Source of the DNA: Rariglobus hedericola
GTDB taxonomy: Bacteria; Verrucomicrobiota; Verrucomicrobiia; Opitutales; Opitutaceae
DNA length: 64,000 nt
Direction: 5' to 3'
Assembly: GCF_007559335.1 (NCBI RefSeq)
Contig: NZ_VMBG01000001.1
Coordinates: 1,240,001 to 1,304,000 of the forward strand
Part shown: positions 19,643-29,651 of the stretch, one piece after another
How positions within the stretch are numbered: position 1 is the stretch's first letter
How the letters are laid out: every line of letters begins with the position of its first letter
Notes under the pieces: model-generated
The model's input: the letters and a program-made list of their open reading frames with translations, nothing else
Database searches by the model: none
Told to the model about the DNA's origin: nothing
Translations under genes and position numbers: made by a program

Positions 19643-22432
19643 TCAACCGGTATTCTTGAGACCGCCCGAGATGCCATTGATTGTAAGTTCAACGACGCCG
19701 CGCGTGGCTTCGTCCTCGGACTTCGAAAGCTTTCCGCCGCGCAGTCGGCGCATCATCTCGACTTGGAGATAATTGAGCGGGTCGATGTAGGGATTGCGCA
19801 GTTGCACGGACTTCAGGAGGACGGGCTCACGGGCGAGGAGCTGCTTTTGGCCGGTGATCGCCAGGATGGCTTTCTCAGTGCGATCAAACTCCGCCATGAG
19901 GATGCCGAAGATCCGAGAGCGGATCGCGGGTTCCTCGACGAGGCCAGCGTAGAGCTCGGCAATGCCCATGTCGGCCTTGCGCATGGTGAGCTGCGCGTTG
20001 TCGATCATCGTCTGGAAGAACGGCCACTCGGCGTGGAGCGTGCGCAGGAGTTTTTTGCCCTTCGGTCCGCGCTTGAGCACGGCGTCGAGCGCGGAGCCGA
20101 GGCCATACCAGCCGGGGAAGTTAAAGCGGCTCTGCATCCATGAGAAGACCCAGGGGATTGCGCGCAGATCTTCGACGCTCGTGGTGTTGCGACGGAACGT
20201 GGGACGCGAACCGAATTTAAGATTACTGATCTCGTCGATGGGCGTGGCTTGTTTCCAGAACACGAGGAACTCGGGATCCTTGTGCACGAGTTTTTCGTAA
20301 GCCGCAAAACCGGCGGCACTCATCGTCTCCATCGCATCGGTCCACTCGGCGGGCGGCACGAACGGTTTCTGCGCGGCATGCGAACCGAGGAGAACGCCAT
20401 AGGCCATCTGCTCGAGGATACGATGGGCGAGGTCGGCATCGTGATAACGCGTGGAAAGCACTTCGCCCTGTTCGGTGACGCGAATGCCGCCATCGCGCAG
20501 GCCGATGGGTTGCGCGAGAATGGCCTTCGCAGCCGGACCGCCGCCGCGCGCGATACTGCCGCCGCGTCCGTGGAAAAGCGTGACGCGCACATCATGTTCG
20601 CGGCAGACGGCGGTGATGGTTTCCTGGGCCTTGTAGAGCGCCCAATTAGCCGTGAGGTAACCGCAGTCCTTATTCGAGTCGGAGTAGCCGAGCATGACGT
20701 GCTGATGATCAGACGCGGCCTTCAAGATCGGAGCATACGCGGGATGCGTGAAGAGCGTGCCGAGAACTTCCGGCGCGAGGTTCAAGTCGTCGAGCGTCTC
20801 GAAGAGCGGAGCGATCGGCAGGTTGGTGCCGGTGAGCTTCATCAGGTAAACCACCTCCAGAATATCGGAGACGGCGTCGGTCATGCTGATGATGTAGATA
20901 CCGAGCGAGGACGGGCCGAACTTCGCGGCGGCCAGCGAGGCGACGCGGAGCGGATCGAGGACGTTGCGCGTGGGAGCGGAGAGTTTGCCGAGCGCCGTCA
21001 CTCCGAGCGGACGCGCGGAGTCGATGGCGGCGGTGAGCAGTTCACGTTTCGTGTTCTCGTCGAGTTTCGCGTAATCGGCGCGGTCGAGCAATTCGGTGAC
21101 GGCCGCCTCGTGGTGGCTGGAGTGCTGGCGCAGGTCGAGATGCGATGCGTGCAGGCCGAAAATATCGATCTGGTTACGGAGTGCCTGAAGATCGCCATCG
21201 GCCAGCAAAGCACCGCGGCCAGCGAGCAGGCTGTCGCGCATGGTTTCAACGGCTTCACGCAGCGTCTCGACGGGCAGTGCCGGCTCGTCGTCGGCCGTCT
21301 CAGGCATCAACACGGTGCCATCGCGCGCCTCGTCAGTGGCGCGGCCCAGACGTTCGCGCAGACCGCCCAGCAGGAGACGATACGGCTCGTGCGGATAGCG
21401 GCTCATGAGCTGCTCGACATACGGGGAAAGGTGGCGGCTTTCCTTGAGCAGACGGCGCACGGCCGGCGAGACGGTGTCGCGCAAATCCGAGACCGTCAGC
21501 GTGTGCAACAGATGCGACACGGCGGCGTGCATTTTATCGACAGCGGTGCGGCGATGCAGCGTGAGGATGTCGGCGGTGACGCGGGCGTTGACGTTCGGAT
21601 TGCCATCACGATCGCCACCGATCCAGGAACCGAACACGAGCCAGCGAGCGGGCGCCTTGACCTCGGGATAATGGAGCTTGAGGGCGCTCTCCATGTCGGC
21701 GTGAAGACGCGGGAGGGTCTGATAAAGCGTGGAGTCGAGATACCAAAGACCCGTGCGGGCCTCGTCGGCCACTTCGGGACGCGCGGTGCGGCTGCGATCC
21801 GTGAGCCAGAGGCAGGCGATCTCACGTTCGACGCAAGCGGGATCGGCAAAGGCGAGGCCGTTGACCTCGGGATAAGCGCGCTGGCGCAGCACCTCACCGA
21901 GACTCTGGAGTTTCGCCAGCAACGTGCGGCGCTTCGATTCGGTCGGATGCGCGGTGAACACGAGGTCGATGTTGATGCGATCGACCAATTGTTGCATCGC
22001 CGCGCTATCGACGCCGCGCTTTTTGAGTTCAACCACGGCGGCCTCGATGGACTCGCGAATGGGCCGGGCATCAGCGGACTTCGGGTCGGCCCCGAGACGA
22101 GCGGCACGACGACGGCGAAGCAGCAGAATGCGGAAGTTTTCCTCGGCCAGGTTCACCAGCTCGAAATAAAGCGTGAAGGCCATGGCCTGGCTGAAGGCCT
22201 CGGTCGGCGTGAGGTCGGCGATCGCGCGGCTCAATGCGGGGGCGGCGGCGGCGTCCCCGGCGCGACTGGCTTTGGCCAGCGTGCGCAGGCGCTCGACGGT
22301 TTCAAGGGCCTCGGGCCCTTCGATTCGGGTGATCACCCGTCCCAACGCGGCCCCCAAGGTGCGGATCTCGGTCCGGAGCTGGGCAAGTTCTTTGAGCGCG
22401 GTGGAGGAGCGGGAGACAGTGGAGCGGGCCAT
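19643..22432 (-). CDS. ppc: Phosphoenolpyruvate carboxylase
   Basis: 929 residues, normal for bacterial PEPC. The catalytic motifs are present: FTAHPTESKRRTLL near the N-terminal third, GYSDSNKDCGYLTANW, and the mobile loop FHGRGGSIARGGGP. The C-terminus ends in ELTINGISGGLKNTG, the usual active-site tail. It carboxylates phosphoenolpyruvate to oxaloacetate, replenishing the TCA cycle. The start ATG at 22432 opens onto a 148-bp divergent region shared with the lptD-like gene. A long ORF on the opposite strand is a shadow of this gene's codon bias. Confidence 0.97.
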   Translation of the reverse strand: MARSTVSRSSTALKELAQLRTEIRTLGAALGRVITRIEGPEALETVERLRTLAKASRAGDAAAAPALSRAIADLTPTEAFSQAMAFTLYFELVNLAEENFRILLLRRRRAARLGADPKSADARPIRESIEAAVVELKKRGVDSAAMQQLVDRINIDLVFTAHPTESKRRTLLAKLQSLGEVLRQRAYPEVNGLAFADPACVEREIACLWLTDRSRTARPEVADEARTGLWYLDSTLYQTLPRLHADMESALKLHYPEVKAPARWLVFGSWIGGDRDGNPNVNARVTADILTLHRRTAVDKMHAAVSHLLHTLTVSDLRDTVSPAVRRLLKESRHLSPYVEQLMSRYPHEPYRLLLGGLRERLGRATDEARDGTVLMPETADDEPALPVETLREAVETMRDSLLAGRGALLADGDLQALRNQIDIFGLHASHLDLRQHSSHHEAAVTELLDRADYAKLDENTKRELLTAAIDSARPLGVTALGKLSAPTRNVLDPLRVASLAAAKFGPSSLGIYIISMTDAVSDILEVVYLMKLTGTNLPIAPLFETLDDLNLAPEVLGTLFTHPAYAPILKAASDHQHVMLGYSDSNKDCGYLTANWALYKAQETITAVCREHDVRVTLFHGRGGSIARGGGPAAKAILAQPIGLRDGGIRVTEQGEVLSTRYHDADLAHRILEQMAYGVLLGSHAAQKPFVPPAEWTDAMETMSAAGFAAYEKLVHKDPEFLVFWKQATPIDEISNLKFGSRPTFRRNTTSVEDLRAIPWVFSWMQSRFNFPGWYGLGSALDAVLKRGPKGKKLLRTLHAEWPFFQTMIDNAQLTMRKADMGIAELYAGLVEEPAIRSRIFGILMAEFDRTEKAILAITGQKQLLAREPVLLKSVQLRNPYIDPLNYLQVEMMRRLRGGKLSKSEDEATRGVVELTINGISGGLKNTG

Positions 22433-22580
22433 GTGGAATTTAAAGCGGGGGCGGGTCGGGAAGATGGAAGGATGATTGCCGCACGCCTGAAAGCGAAAAG
22501 TGCGCCAGTCTGCGTGTTTCCCCGAAGTCTCGGGTATTGAAAGAGTGGGAGCTTGCTAGCCGCCGGACGTCCCGCCTTAT

Positions 22581-24680
22581 TTGCGGGCCACCGTGACCAG
22601 ACGCTTACTCCCCGTCCTTCTTCTTGCCAGTGCGCCGCTTCTTAATGGAGCTTCCCCCGCCCTGCCCGAAATCACCGCCACCCGCACCGAGATCACCGAC
22701 GCCGGCACGGTTTTCAATGGTGACGCCCGTCTGAACTACGACGGCGCGCTGCTCCTCGCGGATCAGATTTCCTACGACCCAAAGACCCAGGTAGCCCGTG
22801 CCACCGGCCATGTCTCGCTCACCCGCGGCCCGCAGCGCCTCCTCGCCGACGAACTCATCTACAATCTGGAGACTCGCAGCTACAGTGTTAAAGACATGCG
22901 CGTCGGCCAGGACCCGATTTATATCTCGGGCAGCAGCCTCGAAGGCACCCCCGACAAGGTCGTCATCGAAGACGCCGTCATCACGTTTTCAGACCCCGGC
23001 CTCGCTACGCCCACGGTGCGCGCCAGCTCGGTGACCTATATTCCCAGCGATAGCATCACCGCCAAAAGCGCCCGCGTAGGCGTGGGCCCGGTCATGCCGA
23101 TCCCGGTTCCGCTCTACAGCCAGACGATCAACGATCCCCTGCTCTCGCACGTAAAGGCCCGCGCCGGTTTCAGTTCCAATTTGGGCGGTGAGCTCGACCT
23201 CGGCCTGCTCGCGCCGTTCACCCGCACGGTCAAACTCGGCGGCGATCTCGGTATCTACACGAAACGCGGTGTCATGTTCGGCCCGGCCGGCGCCTACGCG
23301 TTTGATAACGCCAACCAATCTTTCCACGGTTCGCTCCGCAGCGGTTACATCAGCGACAGCGGTGATCGCGGTAACGACATTCTGCTCAAGCCGATTCCCA
23401 AAGAGCGCGGTTTCGTATCCTGGGAACACTACCAGACCGTGGGTGACGACGTCACGTTGCTCGGCCAGGTCAACTACTGGTCCGACTCCGATGTGCTCCG
23501 CGACTTCCGTGAGCGCGAATTCCGCGATGTTCAGACGCCCGACAACTTCTTCGAAGGTTATAAGACCGGCGATAATTACGTCGTGTCGGCCTTCACCCGT
23601 TTTCAACCCAACGACTACCACGTCGTCCAGCGCCGCCTCCCCGAAATTCGTTTCGACGGTCTGCCCGTGGATGCCGGCGCCGGCATTTATCATCGCGTCA
23701 ACGCCAGCATCGCTTCCCTCGAAGACAAGTCCCTCCCCGCCCTTTCCGATCCGGTCAACCGTGTGGATACTTACTACGCGCTCACCCGTCCGTTCACCCC
23801 GCGCGAATGGCTTTCCATCAAGCCCGTGGCCGGCGCCCGCTTCACTTACTATGACCGCGCCCTCGGCGGCAAAAGCGACTACACCCGCGTGCTCGGCGAA
23901 ATCGGTTTCGATGCGGATCTCCAGGCCAGCTCGACCTATGACTACAAAAACGAACGCTGGGACATCGATGGCATCCGCCACGTCGTGAAGCCCTATGTTT
24001 CCTACCGCGCCATCGGCAATGCCGACCAGGGCCAGGCCTACATTCCGCCCATCGATCGCGACGCGTTTTCCACCTACCTGCAGCCGCTCGGCCTCGGTGA
24101 TCGCCGCGACATCGACACCCTCGACAAGACCAACACCCTTCGCCTCGGCTTGGACAACGCGATCCAAACCCGCGATCGCGTTTACGGCTCCCGCAATCTC
24201 GCCGAATTGAACGTGGCGACCGACTGGCGTTTCGACCGGGCCGCCAACCAGAGCCACTTCTCCGCCATTCAAACCGAAGCCGCGCTCACTCCCGTCAACT
24301 GGCTTCGCTTCGATGTTTACAGCAACATCACGCCGAGCGACCTCACGATGCGCGAGATCAACACCGGCGTGACCTTCCGCGACGCCGGCGTGTGGTCCGC
24401 ACGCGTGAGCACCGACTTCCTCCGGAGCGATCCCGCCGCCGGCGTGGTCGGCATCCAGGAATACAACCTCGATGTGCGTTACACGCTCAACGAAGCCTAC
24501 CAGCTGCTTTTCCAGCTCAGCTACGACACCCGCCTCGGCAGCTTCAGCCAGCAGACGTTCGGCCTCCGCCAAAACATCCGTAATATCTGGTTCATCGACT
24601 ACGTTCTCTCGCTTCGTGAGGGCAACTCCCGCGCCGGCTCCACCAGCTTCAGCGTGAGCATCGAACTCGCCAGCTTCTAA
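22581..24680 (+). CDS. lptD: LptD/OstA-like outer-membrane LPS assembly protein
   Basis: About 699 residues. The start is uncertain: a TTG near 22581 or the GTG four codons on, which begins a signal peptide (RRLLPVLLLASAPLLNG). Residues ~28-170 form an OstA-like jellyroll (NGDARLNYDGALLLADQIS, ARATGHVSL, LLADELIYN). The rest is strand-rich barrel sequence ending IELASF. LptD with LptE inserts LPS into the outer leaflet. The barrel is shorter than in E. coli and the disulfide cysteines of the enterobacterial protein are not seen, so OstA-like is the safe call. The methyltransferase gene starts 6 bp downstream. Confidence 0.8.
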   Translation: MRATVTRRLLPVLLLASAPLLNGASPALPEITATRTEITDAGTVFNGDARLNYDGALLLADQISYDPKTQVARATGHVSLTRGPQRLLADELIYNLETRSYSVKDMRVGQDPIYISGSSLEGTPDKVVIEDAVITFSDPGLATPTVRASSVTYIPSDSITAKSARVGVGPVMPIPVPLYSQTINDPLLSHVKARAGFSSNLGGELDLGLLAPFTRTVKLGGDLGIYTKRGVMFGPAGAYAFDNANQSFHGSLRSGYISDSGDRGNDILLKPIPKERGFVSWEHYQTVGDDVTLLGQVNYWSDSDVLRDFREREFRDVQTPDNFFEGYKTGDNYVVSAFTRFQPNDYHVVQRRLPEIRFDGLPVDAGAGIYHRVNASIASLEDKSLPALSDPVNRVDTYYALTRPFTPREWLSIKPVAGARFTYYDRALGGKSDYTRVLGEIGFDADLQASSTYDYKNERWDIDGIRHVVKPYVSYRAIGNADQGQAYIPPIDRDAFSTYLQPLGLGDRRDIDTLDKTNTLRLGLDNAIQTRDRVYGSRNLAELNVATDWRFDRAANQSHFSAIQTEAALTPVNWLRFDVYSNITPSDLTMREINTGVTFRDAGVWSARVSTDFLRSDPAAGVVGIQEYNLDVRYTLNEAYQLLFQLSYDTRLGSFSQQTFGLRQNIRNIWFIDYVLSLREGNSRAGSTSFSVSIELASF

Positions 24681-24686
24681 GCCGCA

Positions 24687-25868
24687 ATGGACCGCCCTTC
24701 ACCCGCCGCCAGCCAAGGTCGGTCTTTCCTGCAACTGTTCTCCGCGCTTCGTCCGCACGTCGCCACCGACCGCAACCTTCCCTCGCGCCTGCAACAACTG
24801 CTCGCCCGCGAGAAACGGTTCGGCTCCCGCGACCGCCGCCTTTATCGCGAGCTGCTCTACACCGCGCTCCGCCACTTGCCGTGGATCGACGCCCGTCTCG
24901 CCACCGATACACCCGACGACGCCATTCGCGCCACCGCCTGGCTCGCCGCTGACACTGCGGCCACCCGCGCCTTCCGCGCTCATTGGACGGCCGGCTGGCC
25001 CGAGGTTCCCGCGACTGTCGCCGAAAGGGCCCGCCACCTTTCCGCCGATCCCGCCGCGTTGCTCCCCGCGTGGTTCGCCGAACATTGCCCCGCCGCGTTT
25101 CAATCGCCCGCCTTCGATGCGTTGCACACCCGTGCCCCGCTCTGGATTCGACTCCAAACCGATGATGCCACGCCCGTGCTCGCCGAGTTCGAAGCTCGCG
25201 GCTGGTCCGTGCAACCCGCCCCCGTTTTATCCACCGCACTTGAGGTGCTTGCCGAGGCCGATCTCACCACGACCGACGCCTACGCCCGCGGCCTGATCGA
25301 GATCCAGGATCTCGGTTCACAACTCCTGCTCGCACGGCTTTCCCCCGCGCCCGCCGGTCACTGGCTCGACGCCTGTGCCGGTGCCGGTGGCAAAACCCTC
25401 CAACTCGCCCGCCTGCTCGGCACCTCGGGCAAGGTCGATGCCCACGACATCCGCGCCTCCGCGCTCGATGAACTCGGCACCCGCGCTGCCCGCGCCCGCA
25501 TTGCCAACATCCGTATTTTGTCCGCCGCTCCGTCCGGCACTTACGACGGTGTCTTGATCGACGCCCCATGCAGCGGCACCGGCACCTGGCGTCGCGCCCC
25601 GCATCTGAAATGGTGCACCACACCGCAGACCATCACGAATTCCGCCACCGTCCAACGCCAGCTGCTCGAACGCTACGCGCCGCTCGTGAGCGCCGGCGGG
25701 CAGCTCGTTTACGCCACCTGCTCCCTCAGCCGTCAGGAAAACGAAGACGTCATCACCGCCTTTCTCGCGGCGCACCCGGAGTTCACCGCCGCCGCCCCCG
25801 CGAGCATGTTGCTGCCGTCCGATTATAACACCGACGGTTATTTCGTCGCCCCGTTACGTCGGGTCTGA
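24687..25868 (+). CDS. RsmB/NOP-family RNA m5C methyltransferase
   Basis: 393 residues. An N-terminal all-helical NusB-like part (~20-140) is followed by the Rossmann methyltransferase. The SAM-binding motif is LDACAGAGGKTLQLA; motif IV is IDAPCSGTGTWRR with Cys295; motif VI is YATCSLSRQENED with Cys345, the expected nucleophile. The two-cysteine arrangement is diagnostic of m5C RNA methyltransferases; RsmB modifies 16S rRNA. The exact target is not certain. It is 6 bp downstream of lptD and probably cotranscribed with it. Confidence 0.92.
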   Translation: MDRPSPAASQGRSFLQLFSALRPHVATDRNLPSRLQQLLAREKRFGSRDRRLYRELLYTALRHLPWIDARLATDTPDDAIRATAWLAADTAATRAFRAHWTAGWPEVPATVAERARHLSADPAALLPAWFAEHCPAAFQSPAFDALHTRAPLWIRLQTDDATPVLAEFEARGWSVQPAPVLSTALEVLAEADLTTTDAYARGLIEIQDLGSQLLLARLSPAPAGHWLDACAGAGGKTLQLARLLGTSGKVDAHDIRASALDELGTRAARARIANIRILSAAPSGTYDGVLIDAPCSGTGTWRRAPHLKWCTTPQTITNSATVQRQLLERYAPLVSAGGQLVYATCSLSRQENEDVITAFLAAHPEFTAAAPASMLLPSDYNTDGYFVAPLRRV

Positions 25869-26073
25869 GCCTTAACCGCGCCGTTCTCCACCACTCGTGC
25901 GCGTCTTCCACCCTTGCCTCCGTTCCTGAAATTCGGAATCACTGCATCCCGCACGACCCGTCGCACGTTTCAATTATGAAGTGCTCACCCTCAACCTCAC
26001 AGCGTTTGACCGCTTTGACTCCGTCGCCAGCTGGCAACGGGCTGAGGACCATCCTGCGCTTCCTGCCCGCCGC

Positions 26074-26691
26074 ATGAGCAAACCGTCGTCCATCGACGCC
26101 GCCTCGCCGGCCGACGACTCCCGCCACGCGCACGATGCGCAACTCGTTCGCCGCGTTGGCACCGGCGATCAATCCGCCCTCGGTGAACTCTACGACCGCT
26201 GGGTCCGCCCCTTGCACGCACTCGCCAGCAACATCCTTCACGATCCCACCGAGGCCGAAGATGTGCTCCACGACGTTTTCCTGACTCTCTGGCGCAAGTC
26301 CGCCGACTTCGACACCACGCGCGGCCACGCTTTTTCTTGGGCCGCCACGCTCACGCGCAATCGTGCCATCGACCGTCTGCGTTCCCGCTCGCGTCGTTCG
26401 GAGCTGCTTAATCAAGCCGCGCCAGCCGATCTCGGCTACGACGAATCCAACCCCGGTGCCGACGGCACGGATTCCGCCGGCCACCTCTGGCTTAAGGAAA
26501 AATCCTCCGCCGTCCGGCGCGCCCTCGCCACCCTCCCCGGCGATCAACGCGACGTCCTCCAGCTCGCCTACTTCGGCGGCCTCACCCAGTTGGAAATCGC
26601 CGAAAAACTTTCCCAGCCTCTCGGCACCGTCAAAGCCCGCATCCGCCGCGGCTTGCTCAAACTTCGCGACGTGCTCGCGCCGCAGTTATGA
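26074..26691 (+). CDS. ECF-type RNA polymerase sigma factor
   Basis: 205 residues from ATG 26074 (the frame extends upstream to 25981 but homology starts here). Sigma region 2 has ALGELYDRW, AEDVLHDVFLTLWRK and FSWAATLTRNRAIDRLRSR; region 4 has LPGDQRDVLQLAYFGGLTQLEIAEKL and GTVKARIRRGL. This is an ECF factor of the SigK-like type. Its stop overlaps the start of an anti-sigma gene (ATGA at 26688-26691), the standard pairing. The regulon and inducing signal cannot be read from the window. The 205-bp upstream gap shows no clear promoter. Confidence 0.93.
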   Translation: MSKPSSIDAASPADDSRHAHDAQLVRRVGTGDQSALGELYDRWVRPLHALASNILHDPTEAEDVLHDVFLTLWRKSADFDTTRGHAFSWAATLTRNRAIDRLRSRSRRSELLNQAAPADLGYDESNPGADGTDSAGHLWLKEKSSAVRRALATLPGDQRDVLQLAYFGGLTQLEIAEKLSQPLGTVKARIRRGLLKLRDVLAPQL

Positions 26692-27530
26692 TCGACGAAC
26701 GCCACGAAGAACTCGCCGCGCTCTACGCCTTCGACCTGCTCGAAGGTGCGGAACTCTCCGCGTTTGAAACCGCGCTCGCCGGTGATGCCGATCTACGCGC
26801 CCTCGTCGATTCGCTGCGCACCACCGCCGCCGATCTCGCCTTCGCCGCACCCGCCGCCCCTGCCCCGTCGGCCGATCTCCGCGCCCGCATCCTCAACTCG
26901 GCCGTTCCGGTCGAGCCCGCCGCAGGCCACGTCCTGCCCTTCGCGCCCCCCGCCTGGTTTGGCTGGGCGGCCGCCGCGTGCTTCTTCTTCGCCGCCATTT
27001 TCTTCGCGGCCAAGAGCTTCAACGTCCGCGGCGAACTCCAGTCCGCGATCGAGTCCGAACGCGTGGCCCGCCTCGAAGCCGGCACGTTTAAAAACCTGCT
27101 CGAAGCCGAGCGTATTCTCTCACGCGGACAGCTCGATCACCTCGCCTCCGCCGACCGGCTCATCGCCGATCTCCGCAACCAGGCTGATGTTGCCCATCTC
27201 AAGATCGCGTCGCTCACCTCGCTGGCCGGCAACTCCCCGCAGGCCCGCGCCATCGCCGTGTGGAATCCCGACCGTCAGGAAGGCGTGCTCGTCGTTTCCA
27301 AGCTCCCCGCCCTCGCCATCGACAAAGATTATCAACTCTGGGTCATCGACCCGCAATACCCCATCCCCGTCGATGGTGGCGTATTCACCGTCGATGCCGC
27401 CACCGGCGACGCCCGCGTGAATTTCAAGCCCGGCAAAAACGTGAAGGCCGCGCAGGTGTTCGCCGTTTCGCTCGAGCGCAAGGGCGGCGTCCCCAAGGCC
27501 GAGGGCCCGATGATGCTCATCAGCAACTGA
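26688..27530 (+). CDS. Anti-sigma factor, RskA-like
   Basis: 280 residues. The N-terminal ~75 residues (ELAALYAFDLLEGAELSAFE) match the anti-sigma domain of RskA-like proteins but lack the zinc His-x3-Cys-x2-Cys motif. A single membrane helix (~90-110, FGWAAAACFFFAAIFFAA) is followed by a coiled coil (~112-170). The C-terminal RskA domain (~185-280) has AIAVWNPDRQEGVLVV, LPALAIDKDYQLWVID and PMMLIS. It should hold the ECF factor at the membrane until proteolysis releases it. It is translationally coupled to the sigma gene. Confidence 0.9.
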   Translation: MIDERHEELAALYAFDLLEGAELSAFETALAGDADLRALVDSLRTTAADLAFAAPAAPAPSADLRARILNSAVPVEPAAGHVLPFAPPAWFGWAAAACFFFAAIFFAAKSFNVRGELQSAIESERVARLEAGTFKNLLEAERILSRGQLDHLASADRLIADLRNQADVAHLKIASLTSLAGNSPQARAIAVWNPDRQEGVLVVSKLPALAIDKDYQLWVIDPQYPIPVDGGVFTVDAATGDARVNFKPGKNVKAAQVFAVSLERKGGVPKAEGPMMLISN

Positions 27531-27627
27531 GCCAAGGCTCTTTGCTGGTTGTCCGCGCCCGATTTGGGCTCCGTTTTGTTACTTGCCCCCCGCGCTTCCG
27601 ACGCGAAACCTGTCGGGCTTTAATCCT

Positions 27628-28818
27628 ATGGTCATCAAACCCAAAGTCCGTGGCTTCGTCTGTGTCACCGCCCACCCCGCCGGCTGCGCCGCGCACGTTC
27701 AGGAATGGATCGACTACGTGAAGGCCAAGGGCCCCGTGAAAAACGGTCCCAAGAAGGTCCTCGTGATCGGTTCCTCCACCGGCTACGGCCTCGCCTCCCG
27801 CATCTCGGCCGCCTTCGGTTCCGGCGCCGCCACGATCGGCGTCTTCTTCGAGCGCCCGTCCGAGCCCGACAAGACCGCCACCCCCGGCTGGTATAACACC
27901 GCCGCGTTCACCACCGCCGCGAAGAAGGCCGGCCTCTACGTCAAAAACTTTAACGGCGACGCCTTCTCCGACCAGCTCAAGACCGACGTCCTCGCCGCCA
28001 TCAAGGCCGATCTGGGCCAGATCGACCTCGTCGTCTACTCCCTCGCCTCGCCCCGCCGCACGCACCCGAAGACCGGCGTCGTCCACAAATCCTGCCTCAA
28101 GCCCGTCGGTCAGACCTATTCCAACAAGACCGTCGATACCGACAAGGGCATCGTCTCCACTATCACCATCGAGCCCGCCAACGAGGCCGAGATCGCCGAC
28201 ACCAAGGCCGTCATGGGTGGCGAAGACTGGGAGATGTGGATCAACGCCCTCGACGAGGCCAAGCTCCTCGCCCCCGGCGCCACCTCCGTCGCCTATTCCT
28301 ACATCGGACCCGAGCTCACCTGGCCCATCTACAAAAACGGCACCATCGGTCTCGCCAAGAACGACCTCGAGCGCGCCGGCAAGTCAATCAACGCCACGCT
28401 CAAGACCAACGGTTACGGCCGCGCCTTTATCTCCGTCAACAAGGCGCTCGTTACCCAGGCCAGCTCCGCCATTCCCGTCGTTCCCCTCTACATTTCGATC
28501 CTCTACAAGATCATGAAAGCCAAGGGCAGCCACGAGGGTTGCATCGAACAGATCGACCGTCTCTTCCGCACCCAGATGTTCGGCGGCACCGGTCTCGACT
28601 TCGATGATGCCGGCCGCGTCCGCATCGACGACTGGGAAATGAAGCCCGACGTCCAGGCCGAGGTCGCCGCTCTCTGGCCCGAGGTCACGACCGAGAACCT
28701 CGCCGCTCTGACCGACATCGCCGGTTACCGCACCGAGTTCTTGAAGCTCTTCGGCTTCGGTCTCCCCGGTATCGATTACGAGGCCGACATCGATCCGCAC
28801 GTCGAGCTGCCCGCCTAA
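27628..28818 (+). CDS. fabV: FabV-type trans-2-enoyl-ACP/CoA reductase
   Basis: 396 residues from ATG 27628; the frame extends 15 codons upstream. The NADH-binding loop is VLVIGSSTGYGLASRI. The catalytic Tyr-x8-Lys is Tyr235/Lys244 in WPIYKNGTIGLAK. Characteristic stretches SPRRTHPKTG and a C-terminal GFGLPGIDYEADIDP are present. It reduces enoyl-ACP or enoyl-CoA in the last step of fatty-acid elongation. FabV is intrinsically tolerant of triclosan in other bacteria. It stands alone between the ECF pair and a strong terminator. Confidence 0.96.
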   Translation: MVIKPKVRGFVCVTAHPAGCAAHVQEWIDYVKAKGPVKNGPKKVLVIGSSTGYGLASRISAAFGSGAATIGVFFERPSEPDKTATPGWYNTAAFTTAAKKAGLYVKNFNGDAFSDQLKTDVLAAIKADLGQIDLVVYSLASPRRTHPKTGVVHKSCLKPVGQTYSNKTVDTDKGIVSTITIEPANEAEIADTKAVMGGEDWEMWINALDEAKLLAPGATSVAYSYIGPELTWPIYKNGTIGLAKNDLERAGKSINATLKTNGYGRAFISVNKALVTQASSAIPVVPLYISILYKIMKAKGSHEGCIEQIDRLFRTQMFGGTGLDFDDAGRVRIDDWEMKPDVQAEVAALWPEVTTENLAALTDIAGYRTEFLKLFGFGLPGIDYEADIDPHVELPA

Positions 28819-28842
28819 AAAGCGCACCTCGTTCGCCTCCCC

Positions 28843-28871
28843 AGCCCGGCCCCACCAAGGCCGGGCTTTTT
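28843..28871 (+). terminator. Intrinsic terminator after fabV
   Basis: Perfect 9-bp stem (AGCCCGGCC / GGCCGGGCT) with loop CCACCAA, followed by a T run. It lies 25 bp after the fabV stop and just before the convergent amidase gene. Confidence 0.9.
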
Positions 28872-28878
28872 CGCGCCT

Positions 28879-29601
28879 TTACGCGTAGCGTTTCTTCATC
28901 GCCGCATACGGGAAATAACGTCCCGGACACACTGTGTGGTTTTTGTCCACCCAGCGGTGCACGGTGAATTTCGGTTTCACTCCGAGCGGTGCCTCGTTGC
29001 GCAACCAATCCACGAGCGAAATAAACGACGACAACTGCCGCACCCCGGGCCGGCGTTTTTCGAAATTACCCACGAGGCAGATTCCGATGCCGTGCGCATT
29101 GTAGAAATCACTGCGCACATGCCCGCCGTCGATCTGCTTGAGCCAGCGCGGACCGATCTCGATCTCGCCGTCGCCTGAATCACGGCCATTCCCGATTACA
29201 AAATCATACGCGAGCCCGTTCTCCATACCTCGCCTCCGGTGCGCCGCTCCATAGCTGCGCGCATTACCCGCCTCGATTCCGCTGTGATGCGCGACCACAT
29301 GCCGCCAACGCCCTCGCGCAATGTTCAAGCCCGCCGTCGCCGCGATCACGTGCGAGATCACCGACACACCGGGAATAATCAAAACCTGCCCGACCATAAT
29401 GCGGTCGTTCTTCAGGCCGTTAGCGGTCTTCAACGCGACCACCGTGATGTCATGATGAGCCGCGATACGTCCGAGCGTATCTCCGCGCACCACCCTATAC
29501 GTGCGCCGGCCACTGGAGTCCGCCAGCAAGGAGGGACCGCCCAAGACCAGACCGGCCAGACCGAGTCCGAGGGTATTTATAAATTCACGCCGCGTCGCCA
29601 C
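28879..29601 (-). CDS. LysM-domain N-acetylmuramoyl-L-alanine amidase (exported)
   Basis: 240 residues. The N-terminus TRREFINTLGLGLAGLVLGG has a twin-arginine-like signal. A LysM domain (~34-80: YRVVRGDTLGRIAAHHDI ... GQVLIIPG) binds peptidoglycan. The amidase_2/PGRP domain has zinc-ligand candidates in VAHHSG, TVHRW and VCPG, and a conserved Tyr in LAYDFVIGNG. It probably cleaves the amide bond between MurNAc and L-Ala in cell-wall turnover. It lies convergent to fabV across the terminator; the next - strand gene upstream is a SulP transporter. Confidence 0.9.
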   Translation of the reverse strand: MATRREFINTLGLGLAGLVLGGPSLLADSSGRRTYRVVRGDTLGRIAAHHDITVVALKTANGLKNDRIMVGQVLIIPGVSVISHVIAATAGLNIARGRWRHVVAHHSGIEAGNARSYGAAHRRRGMENGLAYDFVIGNGRDSGDGEIEIGPRWLKQIDGGHVRSDFYNAHGIGICLVGNFEKRRPGVRQLSSFISLVDWLRNEAPLGVKPKFTVHRWVDKNHTVCPGRYFPYAAMKKRYA

Positions 29602-29651
29602 CCGTTAAACCTAACATGCCCGTCAACCCCTTCGCGCGTGTCGCGTATCAT

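Noticed and set aside
20249-22540. 763-codon open frame on the + strand
   Set aside because: It lies entirely opposite ppc, whose catalytic motifs are intact. The translation is low-complexity Arg/Gly/Glu-rich sequence typical of antisense shadow frames in GC-rich DNA.
22989-24572. 527-codon open frame on the - strand
   Set aside because: Antisense to the lptD-like gene, whose signal peptide and jellyroll motifs support the + strand.
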